A stretch of DNA of 64,000 nucleotides from positions 1 to 64,000 of the forward strand of contig VBEG01000027.1 in the NCBI GenBank assembly GCA_005882115.1, given 5' to 3'. Below are positions 8,102-15,041 of the stretch, one piece after another; the stretch's first letter is position 1; each line of letters starts with the position of its first letter. This stretch comes from Chloroflexota bacterium. Lineage in GTDB: Bacteria > Chloroflexota > Dormibacteria > Dormibacterales > Dormibacteraceae. Made by a program: the position numbers and the translations under genes. Under the pieces are notes generated by a model that worked only from the letters and a program-made list of their open reading frames with translations, was not told where the DNA came from and searched no databases.

Positions 8102-9773
8102 GCGTTTGGGAGGCTTCTCGAATCGCTTCCTTCACCGCGTCAGGCGATGACACCGGCGCCAAGCATATGGTCCCGACGCATACAACAGCGCGCTCGTCAC
8201 CTGAAGGATCGACAACCGCGTACGGATGGGCGGTCAGCGCCGCATGCGCCAGCTCGGCATTCTTCGTCGTGACCTTGATCGCGTGGCCCAGACGATCGAG
8301 CGCCCGGGCAAACACCGCCGCCATCAAACCGTACTGGCGCGGCAGCGCCGCGACGGACTCCAGGGCGCGCCCCGCACGCTCGCGATAGGGAGACGCCGGA
8401 TCACCTGTCAGGATGTCGAGCTCGATCAACGCCATCGCCGCGACCGAGTTTTCGGCCAACGGCTTGATGCGCTCGCCAAGGCGACCCAGCTCGTCACCTC
8501 CGGCGTGGTCGAGGTAGCCACCGAGCTCCGGATCGCCGTAGCGCTCCTCGATGTGCGCGGCCAGGTCGAGCGCCACGTCCATCCACTTTTGGCCGAAGCC
8601 GTGCTGATAAGCGCGCAGGGACGCCCACAGCGACCAGACCTGGTCCGCGAGCTGGCCCCCGATGCCCTCGGCGTGGGTCATGCCCTCGCCCTTCCGGTAC
8701 GCGTGCTTGAAGAGGGAATCGAGCAGCTTCGACCCCCCTCCGGCGCTTCGCGCCACCTCCCCATGAGATGGGGAGGACAGGTAGGCGATGGCAAGCACGG
8801 CGTTCCACGACGTGTAGACACGGCGGTCGACAAAAGGTGCTGTACTTCGTGCCCGCTCTTCGGCGTCCATCGAGTAGTAGTGCTCGTCGGCGTCCTGGCT
8901 GCCGGCGTACAGGCCGGTCTTCGGATCCCGCAGCACGCGGTCGAGGTAGCCGGTGGTCATCTCGAGCGCTTCCGGCATTCCCGCCAAGACAAGCCCGTAG
9001 ACAAGGCCGGCGTGGTCCTCGAGCATCTTCTCGAAGTGGGGGACGCTCCAATCCTGGGTCGTCGAATAGCGGAAGAATCCGCCCTCGACGTGGTCGTACG
9101 TTCCGCCGCCGACCATCTTCTCCAGCGTATGCACGGCCATGCGGCGAAGGTTCTCGTCTGACCGGATTGTTGACTGCTCGAGCAAGAGAAGGATGGCGTC
9201 GGTCTGCGGGAACTTCGGGGCGTTGCCGAAACCGCCGTACTCAGGATCGTAGGCCGCTTTGACGGAGTCGAGAATGTCGTCGACCAGGCGGCCTTCGAGC
9301 TCGCCCGCGCTGCGCGCCACGCCTGACGCTGCACGTTTGCGGGCATCGAGCACGCGGCTTGCGATCTCGGTCTGGTTGGCGCGGTAGTAGTCGGAGACCT
9401 GCATCAGAGCGCCGGCCATCTGGTCGGGCGGTATGTATGTCCCGCCGGTAAGGATGTCGCCCGACGCCGTGAGAAACGCAGTCGTCGGCCAGCCGCCCAT
9501 GTTGTAGCGCTGGTTGATGTCCGGCCGCACGTCGTTGTCGACACGGATGGGCACGTAGTCGCGGTTGATGAGCTCGATCACGCTCGGATGCGAGTAGGTC
9601 GTTTCGTCCATGACGTGGCACCAGTGGCACCACACGGCGGAGATGGAAAGAAGGATCGGCCGGCGGGTCTGTCTGGCCGCGTCGAAAGCCTCGGGCGACC
9701 ACGCGTGCCAGTTGATCTCCGAGGCACGGTTCGGCCGAGGCGAGAAGTGAAACTCCTGCGCGGCCTCGCTCAT
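8094..9773 (-). CDS. YyaL/DUF255 thioredoxin-fold protein
   Basis: The 559-residue protein belongs to the YyaL/SPATA20 family: an N-terminal thioredoxin-like domain with the CxxC motif WCHWCHVM (Cys 49 and 52), then an (alpha/alpha)6-barrel like an N-acylglucosamine 2-epimerase. The exact reaction is unknown. The ATG at 9773 is chosen because a -10-like TAACCT lies 7 nt upstream; a start further upstream would run into the divergent gene. Around residues 333-349 an in-frame stretch, SPSHGEVARSAGGG, is encoded by a dispersed palindrome and is probably an inserted loop. The 3' end overlaps the LUD fusion gene. Confidence 0.9.
   Translation of the reverse strand: MSEAAQEFHFSPRPNRASEINWHAWSPEAFDAARQTRRPILLSISAVWCHWCHVMDETTYSHPSVIELINRDYVPIRVDNDVRPDINQRYNMGGWPTTAFLTASGDILTGGTYIPPDQMAGALMQVSDYYRANQTEIASRVLDARKRAASGVARSAGELEGRLVDDILDSVKAAYDPEYGGFGNAPKFPQTDAILLLLEQSTIRSDENLRRMAVHTLEKMVGGGTYDHVEGGFFRYSTTQDWSVPHFEKMLEDHAGLVYGLVLAGMPEALEMTTGYLDRVLRDPKTGLYAGSQDADEHYYSMDAEERARSTAPFVDRRVYTSWNAVLAIAYLSSPSHGEVARSAGGGSKLLDSLFKHAYRKGEGMTHAEGIGGQLADQVWSLWASLRAYQHGFGQKWMDVALDLAAHIEERYGDPELGGYLDHAGGDELGRLGERIKPLAENSVAAMALIELDILTGDPASPYRERAGRALESVAALPRQYGLMAAVFARALDRLGHAIKVTTKNAELAHAALTAHPYAVVDPSGDERAVVCVGTICLAPVSSPDAVKEAIREASQTRA
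8742..8776. repeat. Dispersed palindromic element inside a coding gene
   Basis: Two adjacent perfect hairpins lie inside the DUF255 gene: GGCGC-TTC-GCGCC (8742-8754) and CCTCCCCAT-GAG-ATGGGGAGG (8756-8776). The second matches intergenic copies at 25882-25901 and 35436-35455. The reading frame stays open through it, adding about 15 residues rich in Gly, Ser and Ala. Confidence 0.8.
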
Positions 9774-9780
9774 CAGGACA

Positions 9781-9790
9781 AGGTTACGAT
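9781..9790. promoter_or_regulatory. Overlapping divergent -10 boxes, DUF255 / M20 genes
   Basis: AGGTTACGAT carries TACGAT (9785-9790) on plus, 6 nt before the GTG at 9797, and TAACCT (9786-9781) on minus, 7 nt before the ATG at 9773. The two boxes share two base pairs. No Shine-Dalgarno precedes either gene, so two leaderless messages from one core are likely. Confidence 0.5.
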
Positions 9791-9796
9791 TTGACA

Positions 9797-11155
9797 GTGA
9801 TCTCAACGAGCGCGGTCGACGCGTACGTCGAGAAGAACGCCCGCCGCTTCATCGATGACCTGAAGGAGCTCTGCTCTTTTCCGAGCATCTCGAACCACGG
9901 TCGTGAGGCGGTCCAGCCCGCCCGGGACTGGATCGCGGATCGCCTCTCCCGTTTCACGGATCGCGTGGAGGCGCTGGAAGCCGGCGGGATGCCGGCCCTC
10001 TACGCCGAGGTGAAGGGCGCCGGTCGCCGCAAGCTCCTCCTGTACGAGCACTACGACGTCCAGCCCGTCGATCCGATCGACCTGTGGCAGACGCCGCCCT
10101 TCGAGCCGGCGGAGCGCGAGGGGCGGATCTTCGCGCGGGGCGTCGCCGACGACAAAGCCGATGTGATGGCCCGCATCCACGCTCTGGAGACGCTGAAGGA
10201 GCTGGGCGAGGTGCCGGTCACACTGCGGTTCCTGATCGAGGGCGAGGAGGAGATCGGCTCCAAGTCGTTCGAGAAGATCGCGCACGACCACGCCGACAAA
10301 TTGCGCGCCGACGGTTGTCTGTGGGAGTCGGGCACATCCTTCGACGACGCCAGCCGGCCGACGCTGCAGTTCGGCTGCCGCGGCCTGCTGTACGTCAACC
10401 TCCGCGTCAAGATGCTGGACTTCGACCAGCACTCCGGCTTCGCGTCGGTCTATCCCTCGGCCGCGATGTACCTGGTCGGCGCGCTGGCGAGCCTGCGCGA
10501 CCAGGACATGAACATCAAGATCGAAGGGTTCTACGACAAGGTCGTCAAGCCCACGGACGCCGACCGCCGCATGATGGCGACCATCGACCCGGAGATCGAG
10601 AAGCGGCGCAAGCTCGTCGGTTTCGAAAAGCTGGTCCGCGACCCCAAGCCGGAGCAGGTCATCGAGCAGATGCTGTTCCTGCCGACGTGCAACATCGCGG
10701 GCGTCACGACCGGTTACCAAGGCCCCGGTTCCAAGACCGTGCTGCCGGCCGAGGCGACGGCGAAGCTGGACTTCAGGCTGATTCCGAACCAGGACCCCGA
10801 TGACGTGCTCGACCAGCTGCGCAAGCACCTCGATCGCCACGGTTTCGAGCGCGTCGAGATCCTGGCCGGCGAGGGCGAAAAGCCGGCGCGGTCGGATCCC
10901 TCGTCGGCGGTTGCCCGGACGGTGATCGACTGCGTGCGCGAGATGTACGGCGAACCCGTGCTGTGGCCGTTCATGCCCGCTACAGGGCCGATGCATCCGG
11001 TGGTCGCCGACCTCGGCGTGCCGACCGTCTTGCCGGTCGGAGTCGGGCGTCCGGACAACCGGATCCACGCGCCCAACGAGAACATCCGCGCCCAGGATTA
11101 CGTCAACACCGTGCGGCTTATGTGCCGCATCTGGGAGAGGTTCGGAGCCGCCTGA
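9797..11155 (+). CDS. M20/M25/M40 family dipeptidase
   Basis: This 452-residue zinc peptidase resembles cytosolic nonspecific dipeptidases. Visible motifs are YEHYDVQP (usually YGHYDVQP; the His ligand and catalytic Asp are kept), GVADDKADVMAR with a metal-bridging Asp, and IEGEEEIGS with the catalytic Glu pair. The dimerisation lid follows in the middle (about residues 215-330), and the second half of the metal site lies near the C-terminus. GTG 9797 is preferred over TTG 9791 because a -10-like TACGAT ends 6 nt before it. The stop shares a base with the ATG of the ferredoxin gene (TGATG), so the two are coupled. Confidence 0.92.
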   Translation: MISTSAVDAYVEKNARRFIDDLKELCSFPSISNHGREAVQPARDWIADRLSRFTDRVEALEAGGMPALYAEVKGAGRRKLLLYEHYDVQPVDPIDLWQTPPFEPAEREGRIFARGVADDKADVMARIHALETLKELGEVPVTLRFLIEGEEEIGSKSFEKIAHDHADKLRADGCLWESGTSFDDASRPTLQFGCRGLLYVNLRVKMLDFDQHSGFASVYPSAAMYLVGALASLRDQDMNIKIEGFYDKVVKPTDADRRMMATIDPEIEKRRKLVGFEKLVRDPKPEQVIEQMLFLPTCNIAGVTTGYQGPGSKTVLPAEATAKLDFRLIPNQDPDDVLDQLRKHLDRHGFERVEILAGEGEKPARSDPSSAVARTVIDCVREMYGEPVLWPFMPATGPMHPVVADLGVPTVLPVGVGRPDNRIHAPNENIRAQDYVNTVRLMCRIWERFGAA

Positions 11156-11442
11156 TGGAAAAGCTGACCGACAAGCTCTTCACCGTCAAGTACAACGAGG
11201 ACACAGGCAAGCCGCACATCGAGATCGTCGACCAGAACGTCTGCCTGAAGAAGTGCACCGGCAAGTACTGCAACCACTTCTGCCCGGCGGGGGTCTACGA
11301 ATGGAACCAGGAGCAGCAGAAGAACCTGGTCAGCTTCGGGAACTGCATCGAGTGCGGCGCCTGCTCCATCGGCTGCCCCTTCGACAACATCTCCTGTCAC
11401 GCCCCACGGGGCGGCTACGGCGTCCGCTTCCAGCACGGCTAA
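11155..11442 (+). CDS. FixX-like ferredoxin (4Fe-4S)
   Basis: The 95-residue iron-sulfur protein has VCLKKCTGKYCNHFCPAGVY (about residues 29-48) and CIECGACSIGCPFDNI (about 64-79). This pattern matches FixX, the small ferredoxin partner of electron-transfer-flavoprotein:quinone oxidoreductase. No FixA, FixB or FixC gene is in view. The neighbours are an M20 peptidase (start overlaps its stop) and a thioredoxin-reductase-like flavoprotein 62 bp downstream. Electron exchange between this ferredoxin and that flavoprotein, as in ferredoxin-dependent flavin-thioredoxin reductases, is plausible but only inferred from position. Confidence 0.88.
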   Translation: MEKLTDKLFTVKYNEDTGKPHIEIVDQNVCLKKCTGKYCNHFCPAGVYEWNQEQQKNLVSFGNCIECGACSIGCPFDNISCHAPRGGYGVRFQHG

Positions 11443-11496
11443 GGTGCCGCGGCGCGGCACCGTTAGGAATACACCCCCGTTCGGGAACAATTCCTA
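11443..11496 (+). other. Structured intergenic element before the thioredoxin reductase gene
   Basis: Two nested inverted repeats fill the gap. A perfect 19-bp palindrome, GGTGCCGCG-G-CGCGGCACC (11443-11461), begins at the ferredoxin stop codon. Next, TAGGAAT (11464-11470) pairs with ATTCCTA (11490-11496) and encloses CCCG-TT-CGGG (11476-11485). No T-run follows, so this is not a simple intrinsic terminator. It may be an RNA processing or stability element, an attenuator, or operators for a repressor. Confidence 0.5.
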
Positions 11497-11504
11497 TTAG
11501 CGCA

Positions 11505-12443
11505 GTGAGCGAATACGACGTGATCATCGTTGGCGGAGGCCCGGCCGGTCTGGCGGCCGCGCTGTACACGGCCCGCATGGACCTGAAGACCGCCGTGCTC
11601 GACCGCGGGCCGCTCGGCGGCCAGCTTCTGAACACCGAGCTGGTCGAGGACTACCCCGGCTTTGAGTCGATCCTCGGCTCCGACCTGGCCATGAAGATGG
11701 GCGAGCACGCCCGCAAGTTCGGCGTCGACATCCGGGACTTCGAACCGGTCAAGGAGATCGACCTGGAAGCCGACACACAGATCAAGGTGGTCCGGCTCGA
11801 GTCCGGCGAGGAGCTGCGAGCCCCGGCGCTGATCATGGCCGCGGGCGGCCTGCCTCGCTACCTGGAGGTACCTGGCGAGAAGGAGTTCTGGGGCCGCGGC
11901 GTCAGCTACTGCGCCGTGTGCGACGGGGCCTTTTTCAAAGGCCAGGAGCTCGCCGTCATCGGAGGCGGCGACGCCGCGGTCGAGGAAGGCGACTTTCTGA
12001 CCCGCTACGCGTCGAAGGTCTACATCATCCACAGGCGGGGAGGACTGCGGGCGCAGCCGATCCTCGTCGACCGCGCGGAGGCGAACCCGAAGATCGAGTT
12101 CATCCTCGACGCTCACGTGAAGGAGATCGTCGGCGGCGAGAAGGTGCAGACCATTCGCTACGAGCAGCACGGGGAGACGAAGCAGCTGGAGGTCGGCGGG
12201 GTTTTCATCTTCATCGGGTTCGTCCCCAACTCCAAGCTCTTCAAGGTCCACGTCGACCACGACGAGGGTGGATACATCGTCACCGACCGCAACATGCAGA
12301 CCTCGATCGAAGGCGTCTGGGCCGTCGGCGACGTGCGCGCGCAGCTGACCAAGCAGATCGCGACCGCGGTCGGCGACGGGACGACCGCCGCGGTGGCCGC
12401 CTCTTTGTACATCACGGCCTTGAAGGACGGCGCCCGAACTTAA
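11505..12443 (+). CDS. trxB: Thioredoxin reductase-like FAD/NAD(P)H flavoprotein
   Basis: This 312-residue flavoprotein has the low-molecular-weight thioredoxin reductase architecture: FAD motif VGGGPAGLAAALYTAR (about residues 9-24), redox-active CAVC, a second dinucleotide motif IGGGDAAVEEG, and the FAD-closing GVWAVGDVR. It should reduce thioredoxin or a related disulfide partner. The electron donor may be NADPH, but the position next to a ferredoxin gene and the absence of an obvious HRRxxxR NADPH motif (here IIHRRGGLRAQP) leave room for another donor. The GTG start at 11505 gives the normal N-terminus SEYDVIIVGG. Confidence 0.9.
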   Translation: MSEYDVIIVGGGPAGLAAALYTARMDLKTAVLDRGPLGGQLLNTELVEDYPGFESILGSDLAMKMGEHARKFGVDIRDFEPVKEIDLEADTQIKVVRLESGEELRAPALIMAAGGLPRYLEVPGEKEFWGRGVSYCAVCDGAFFKGQELAVIGGGDAAVEEGDFLTRYASKVYIIHRRGGLRAQPILVDRAEANPKIEFILDAHVKEIVGGEKVQTIRYEQHGETKQLEVGGVFIFIGFVPNSKLFKVHVDHDEGGYIVTDRNMQTSIEGVWAVGDVRAQLTKQIATAVGDGTTAAVAASLYITALKDGART

Positions 12444-12492
12444 CAAGAAGGCCGTTCTGATACGGTTCGGGGCGCACTCGGCCCGCCAGTCG

Positions 12493-12792
12493 ATGCAACT
12501 GTCCAAAAAGTGGGAGGCACTCCGTGTTGTGGGCTCTTCCCACTCAGTCGGCAACGGAACATCGGCCAGTCAATCGACTAGCGAGACGTCCGGAATCCCG
12601 GACCTGCCGGTCACACTGCCGGTGCAGAACATCGGGACCGGCCAGATAGACTTCGCCAACGCGGCAGCCGGCAACAACCTGGATTGGTTGCTGCTGGTCC
12701 TCCTACCGTCGTTGCTCGCGATCTGGCTTTTGATCGCGGCGCGCGGAGCGCAGGCCGCCACCCGCCGGCGAACGAGGAAGGCCCCCGCCTAA
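12493..12792 (+). CDS. Hypothetical single-pass membrane protein
   Basis: I recognise no family in this 99-residue protein. It has a Ser/Thr/Gly-rich N-terminal half, one strong membrane segment (LLLVLLPSLLAIWLLIAARG, about residues 66-85) and a short basic tail (RRRTRK), giving a probable N-out/C-in anchor. ATG 12493 gives the longest form. A GTG at 12529 preceded by GGGAGG about 12 nt upstream is an alternative that shortens it by 12 residues. It lies 49 bp after trxB and 19 bp before the broken aminopeptidase gene. Confidence 0.5.
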   Translation: MQLSKKWEALRVVGSSHSVGNGTSASQSTSETSGIPDLPVTLPVQNIGTGQIDFANAAAGNNLDWLLLVLLPSLLAIWLLIAARGAQAATRRRTRKAPA

Positions 12793-12811
12793 CCTGCCCT
12801 CTCACCTTGAG

Positions 12812-13795
12812 ATGCGGGCGGAGTTTGCCGCGGGGGCGCGGAATGCGGTTCGCGCCTGCCTGAACATCGGATCCCAGGATCGGGTCTGCATCATCCGCGA
12901 CCGCCCACGGACCGAGATCGCCGACGCCATCGCCGAAGAGTCGCGTGCCACGGGTGCAGCCGTGCAGGTGTGGACGATGGAGGATCACCTGCAACGTCCC
13001 GCGACTTCGTTTCCGGCAGCACTCGCAGATGAGATAGCCCGCTTCCACCCGACGGCAAGCTTCTTTATCGGTATCGGACTGAAAGGGGAGCTTGCTTTCC
13101 GCCAGCCCATGCTCCATCTGCTGGCCGATGAGCTGCGCTGCCGGCACGGGCACATGATCGGGATCAACGATCGGGTCATGACCGACGGCATGGCGGCCGA
13201 CGACGAAATTTACAGGGTGACGCGCAAGGTCTACGAGATCGCCCGTCAGGCTCAGCGCATCTCCGTGACAACCGATCTGGTGGCCACGTTCTCCCCTTCG
13301 CTGAAGTGGGTGTCCAGCGATGGGCGCTAGTGGGAGCAGGGCCGCTGGGGCAACCTCCCGGAAGGCGAGACGTTCACGTGCCCAGCCTCGGTCGATGGGG
13401 TGATCGCGGCCGAGGAGATGGGCGACTGGTTCACGGAGAAATACGGGATGCTGTCCCCGGCGGTCCGTTTTGTGATGAAAGCCGGCCGCATCGTCTCCGT
13501 TGAGACGGCTGACACGCACCTGGACGCCGACATTCGCGCCTACCTGGCGCAGGATCCGAATTCCAGCCGGGTTGGTGAGTTTGCGATCGGCACCAACGTG
13601 GGGCTTTCCGAGATCGTAGGCAACTTCTTGCAAGACGAGAAGTTTCCTGGCGTCCATATCGCGTTCGGCGACCCTTATGGCTTCGAGACTGGAGCCGACT
13701 GGGACTGCCCATGGCATGTCGACGTGCTCGCCTCGCACGCGACGATCTCGGTGGACGGACGGAACATCATGGAGTACGGACGCTTCCTCGTCTGA
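12812..13795 (+). pseudogene. M29-type aminopeptidase interrupted by an in-frame TAG
   Basis: Two segments in the same reading frame together encode an M29 (aminopeptidase T-like) metallopeptidase of about 327 residues. The first runs from ATG 12812 to TAG 13328-13330. The second continues without shift as WEQGRWGNLPEGETF and ends at 13795. All recognisable metal-site regions lie after the stop: LPEGE, GEFAIGTNVG, HIAFGDPYG and HVDVLASHATISVDG. The 172-residue product made without readthrough should be inactive. The downstream part shows no further damage and lacks a well-placed start before ATG 13421. A recent nonsense mutation or a sequencing error is more likely than recoding, because TAG ends several other genes here. 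Confidence 0.8.
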
Positions 13796-13896
13796 GCTCG
13801 ATAATTCAGGCTGCTGGGCGGTTGCGCGCGCATGGCGGAGCAGGCTTACCTCTTCGATCTGACCGTGCCTGCGCGAGGAACGGTCTTCGAGCCGGA

Positions 13897-14418
13897 CTAC
13901 CCGTAGTGCGGCGGGTCCTGCCCGGCCGGTTCCACGCCCGCCAGTAGTTTCTTCAGGAGGGAGACCAGGCCAAGCCTGTCGTTCCTGGTGAGTCCCGCCA
14001 GCAACTGACGCTCGGCTGTAGCGTCTGCCGAGACCGCCTGATGGAGAACCTTGCGCCCCGCATCCGTCAGCGAAACCAGCACTCCGCGCCTGTCCGTCGG
14101 GTGTCGGCTTCGCTTGACATAGCCCCTGCGCTCGAGGCGGTCCAGGCGGCTGGTGATTCCGGCAGACGACAACATCAGGCCTTGGAACAGCTGCGTTGGC
14201 GACAGCTTCCGATCGGAGCCGGCGAGGAGAAGAGCGGCGAGGACGCCGACCTCTCCCCGGTTGAGCTTGAATCGCCCAAAGGCTTCCTCCTGGCTCCGAG
14301 CAAGGTGCTGAGCGATTCGCGACAGGCGAGCGGTCACCTGGTAGGGCTCGATCTCTTTCCGGGAGTGACTGCCGGCCAAGCTGTCGAGGAGCGAATCGGT
14401 CCAATCCTGCTGCGCCAC
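13897..14418 (-). CDS. MarR-family transcriptional regulator
   Basis: The 173-residue winged-helix regulator has the MarR core: FKLNRGEVGVLAALLLAG, LSPTQLFQGLMLSSAGITSR with the recognition helix, LDRLERRGYVKRSRHPTDRR for the wing, and VSLTDAGRKVL. The GTG at 14418 is preferred: TATACT ends 7 nt upstream on the minus strand, suggesting a leaderless message, while the longer TTG start at 14484 would run through the probable operator. It is divergent from a COG4315 lipoprotein gene and probably controls both. Confidence 0.88.
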   Translation of the reverse strand: MAQQDWTDSLLDSLAGSHSRKEIEPYQVTARLSRIAQHLARSQEEAFGRFKLNRGEVGVLAALLLAGSDRKLSPTQLFQGLMLSSAGITSRLDRLERRGYVKRSRHPTDRRGVLVSLTDAGRKVLHQAVSADATAERQLLAGLTRNDRLGLVSLLKKLLAGVEPAGQDPPHYG

Positions 14419-14425
14419 AGCAGCA

Positions 14426-14502
14426 AGTATATGGAATAACTCTCTCGTGAGCGAGATTCTTTGGTCAATGTATCTCGCTGGCAAGTATTTTCAAAGGAGA
14501 GG
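14426..14502. promoter_or_regulatory. Divergent marR / lipoprotein control region
   Basis: Plus strand: TTGGTC (14461-14466), a 17-bp spacer, AGTATT (14484-14489), then the Shine-Dalgarno AAAGGAGAGG (14493-14502) before ATG 14511. Minus strand: TATACT (14431-14426) ends 7 nt before the marR GTG. Between them is the inverted repeat AGCGAGAT-N14-ATCTCGCT (14450-14457 and 14472-14479), with a smaller CTCG-N4-CGAG dyad overlapping its left arm. The right arm falls inside the plus-strand promoter spacer, as expected for a MarR operator. Confidence 0.55.
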
Positions 14503-14510
14503 CAACACTC

Positions 14511-15041
14511 ATGCGCTCGAAGATCGTTCTCATAGGAGGCCTTGCCGCCGCGGCGTTGCTCGCCACGGCCTGCGGAGCAGGCACTCCGTACGCGTCGTCG
14601 CCCAGCACGTCACCCAGCCCTTCGCAGAGTGTGGCGCCGGTCGCAGCGTCGCCCACGGCGAACGCAAGCGCCCAGCCGACCGGGACTACCATCGCCGTCG
14701 CGAAGACGCGACTCGGCCGCATCCTCGTCGACTCGAACGGCAGGACGGTGTACCTGTTCCTGGCCGATTCCGGTTCCACCTCGAACTGCAACAGCGCCGC
14801 CTGCGTCCAGGCGTGGCCGCCGGTTCTCACCAAGGGCACCCCTCAAGCAGGGTCAGGCGCGAACGCTGCGCTGCTCGGTACGACAACGCGCAGGGACGGT
14901 AAGACCGAGGTCACCTACGCGGGCCACCCGCTCTACTACTTCGTCTCGGACAAGAAGTCCGGCGACGTCACGGGCCAGAACATCAACGCTTTCGGCGCGC
15001 CCTGGTACGTCGTCTCCCCGTCTGGGATGCAAATTCGCTAG
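14511..15041 (+). CDS. COG4315-type lipoprotein (Yx(F/W/Y)xxD repeats)
   Basis: This 176-residue secreted protein has a lipoprotein signal with lipobox LLATAC (Cys 21). A Ser/Pro/Thr/Ala-rich linker (about residues 25-60) follows, then two copies of the COG4315 repeat: one around GRTVYLFLADSGSTSNCNS with CVQAWPPVL, the other around GHPLYYFVSDKKSGDVTGQ. The family is common in Actinobacteria and soil bacteria; its function is unknown, although redox or stress roles are often suggested. It has a strong Shine-Dalgarno and is probably repressed by the divergent MarR protein. It ends 4 nt into the convergent DUF3048 gene. Confidence 0.88.
   Translation: MRSKIVLIGGLAAAALLATACGAGTPYASSPSTSPSPSQSVAPVAASPTANASAQPTGTTIAVAKTRLGRILVDSNGRTVYLFLADSGSTSNCNSAACVQAWPPVLTKGTPQAGSGANAALLGTTTRRDGKTEVTYAGHPLYYFVSDKKSGDVTGQNINAFGAPWYVVSPSGMQIR

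Noticed and set aside
11443-11461. Intrinsic terminator after the ferredoxin gene
   Set aside because: Perfect GC stem but a one-base centre and no T-run; it is better described as a palindrome of unknown role.
13328-13330. Genome-wide reassignment of TAG as a sense codon
   Set aside because: TAG ends dxs, DUF2203, lepA, mrp, ftsH and others here, so it is an ordinary stop.
13832-13906. 24-codon ORF (starting MAEQAYLFDL) after the M29 gene
   Set aside because: No Shine-Dalgarno, overlaps the end of marR on the other strand and matches nothing I know.
12611-14404. Open minus-strand frame of about 597 codons across the broken M29 gene
   Set aside because: Arg/Pro-rich antisense shadow without domains; it also runs through the marR gene in another frame.
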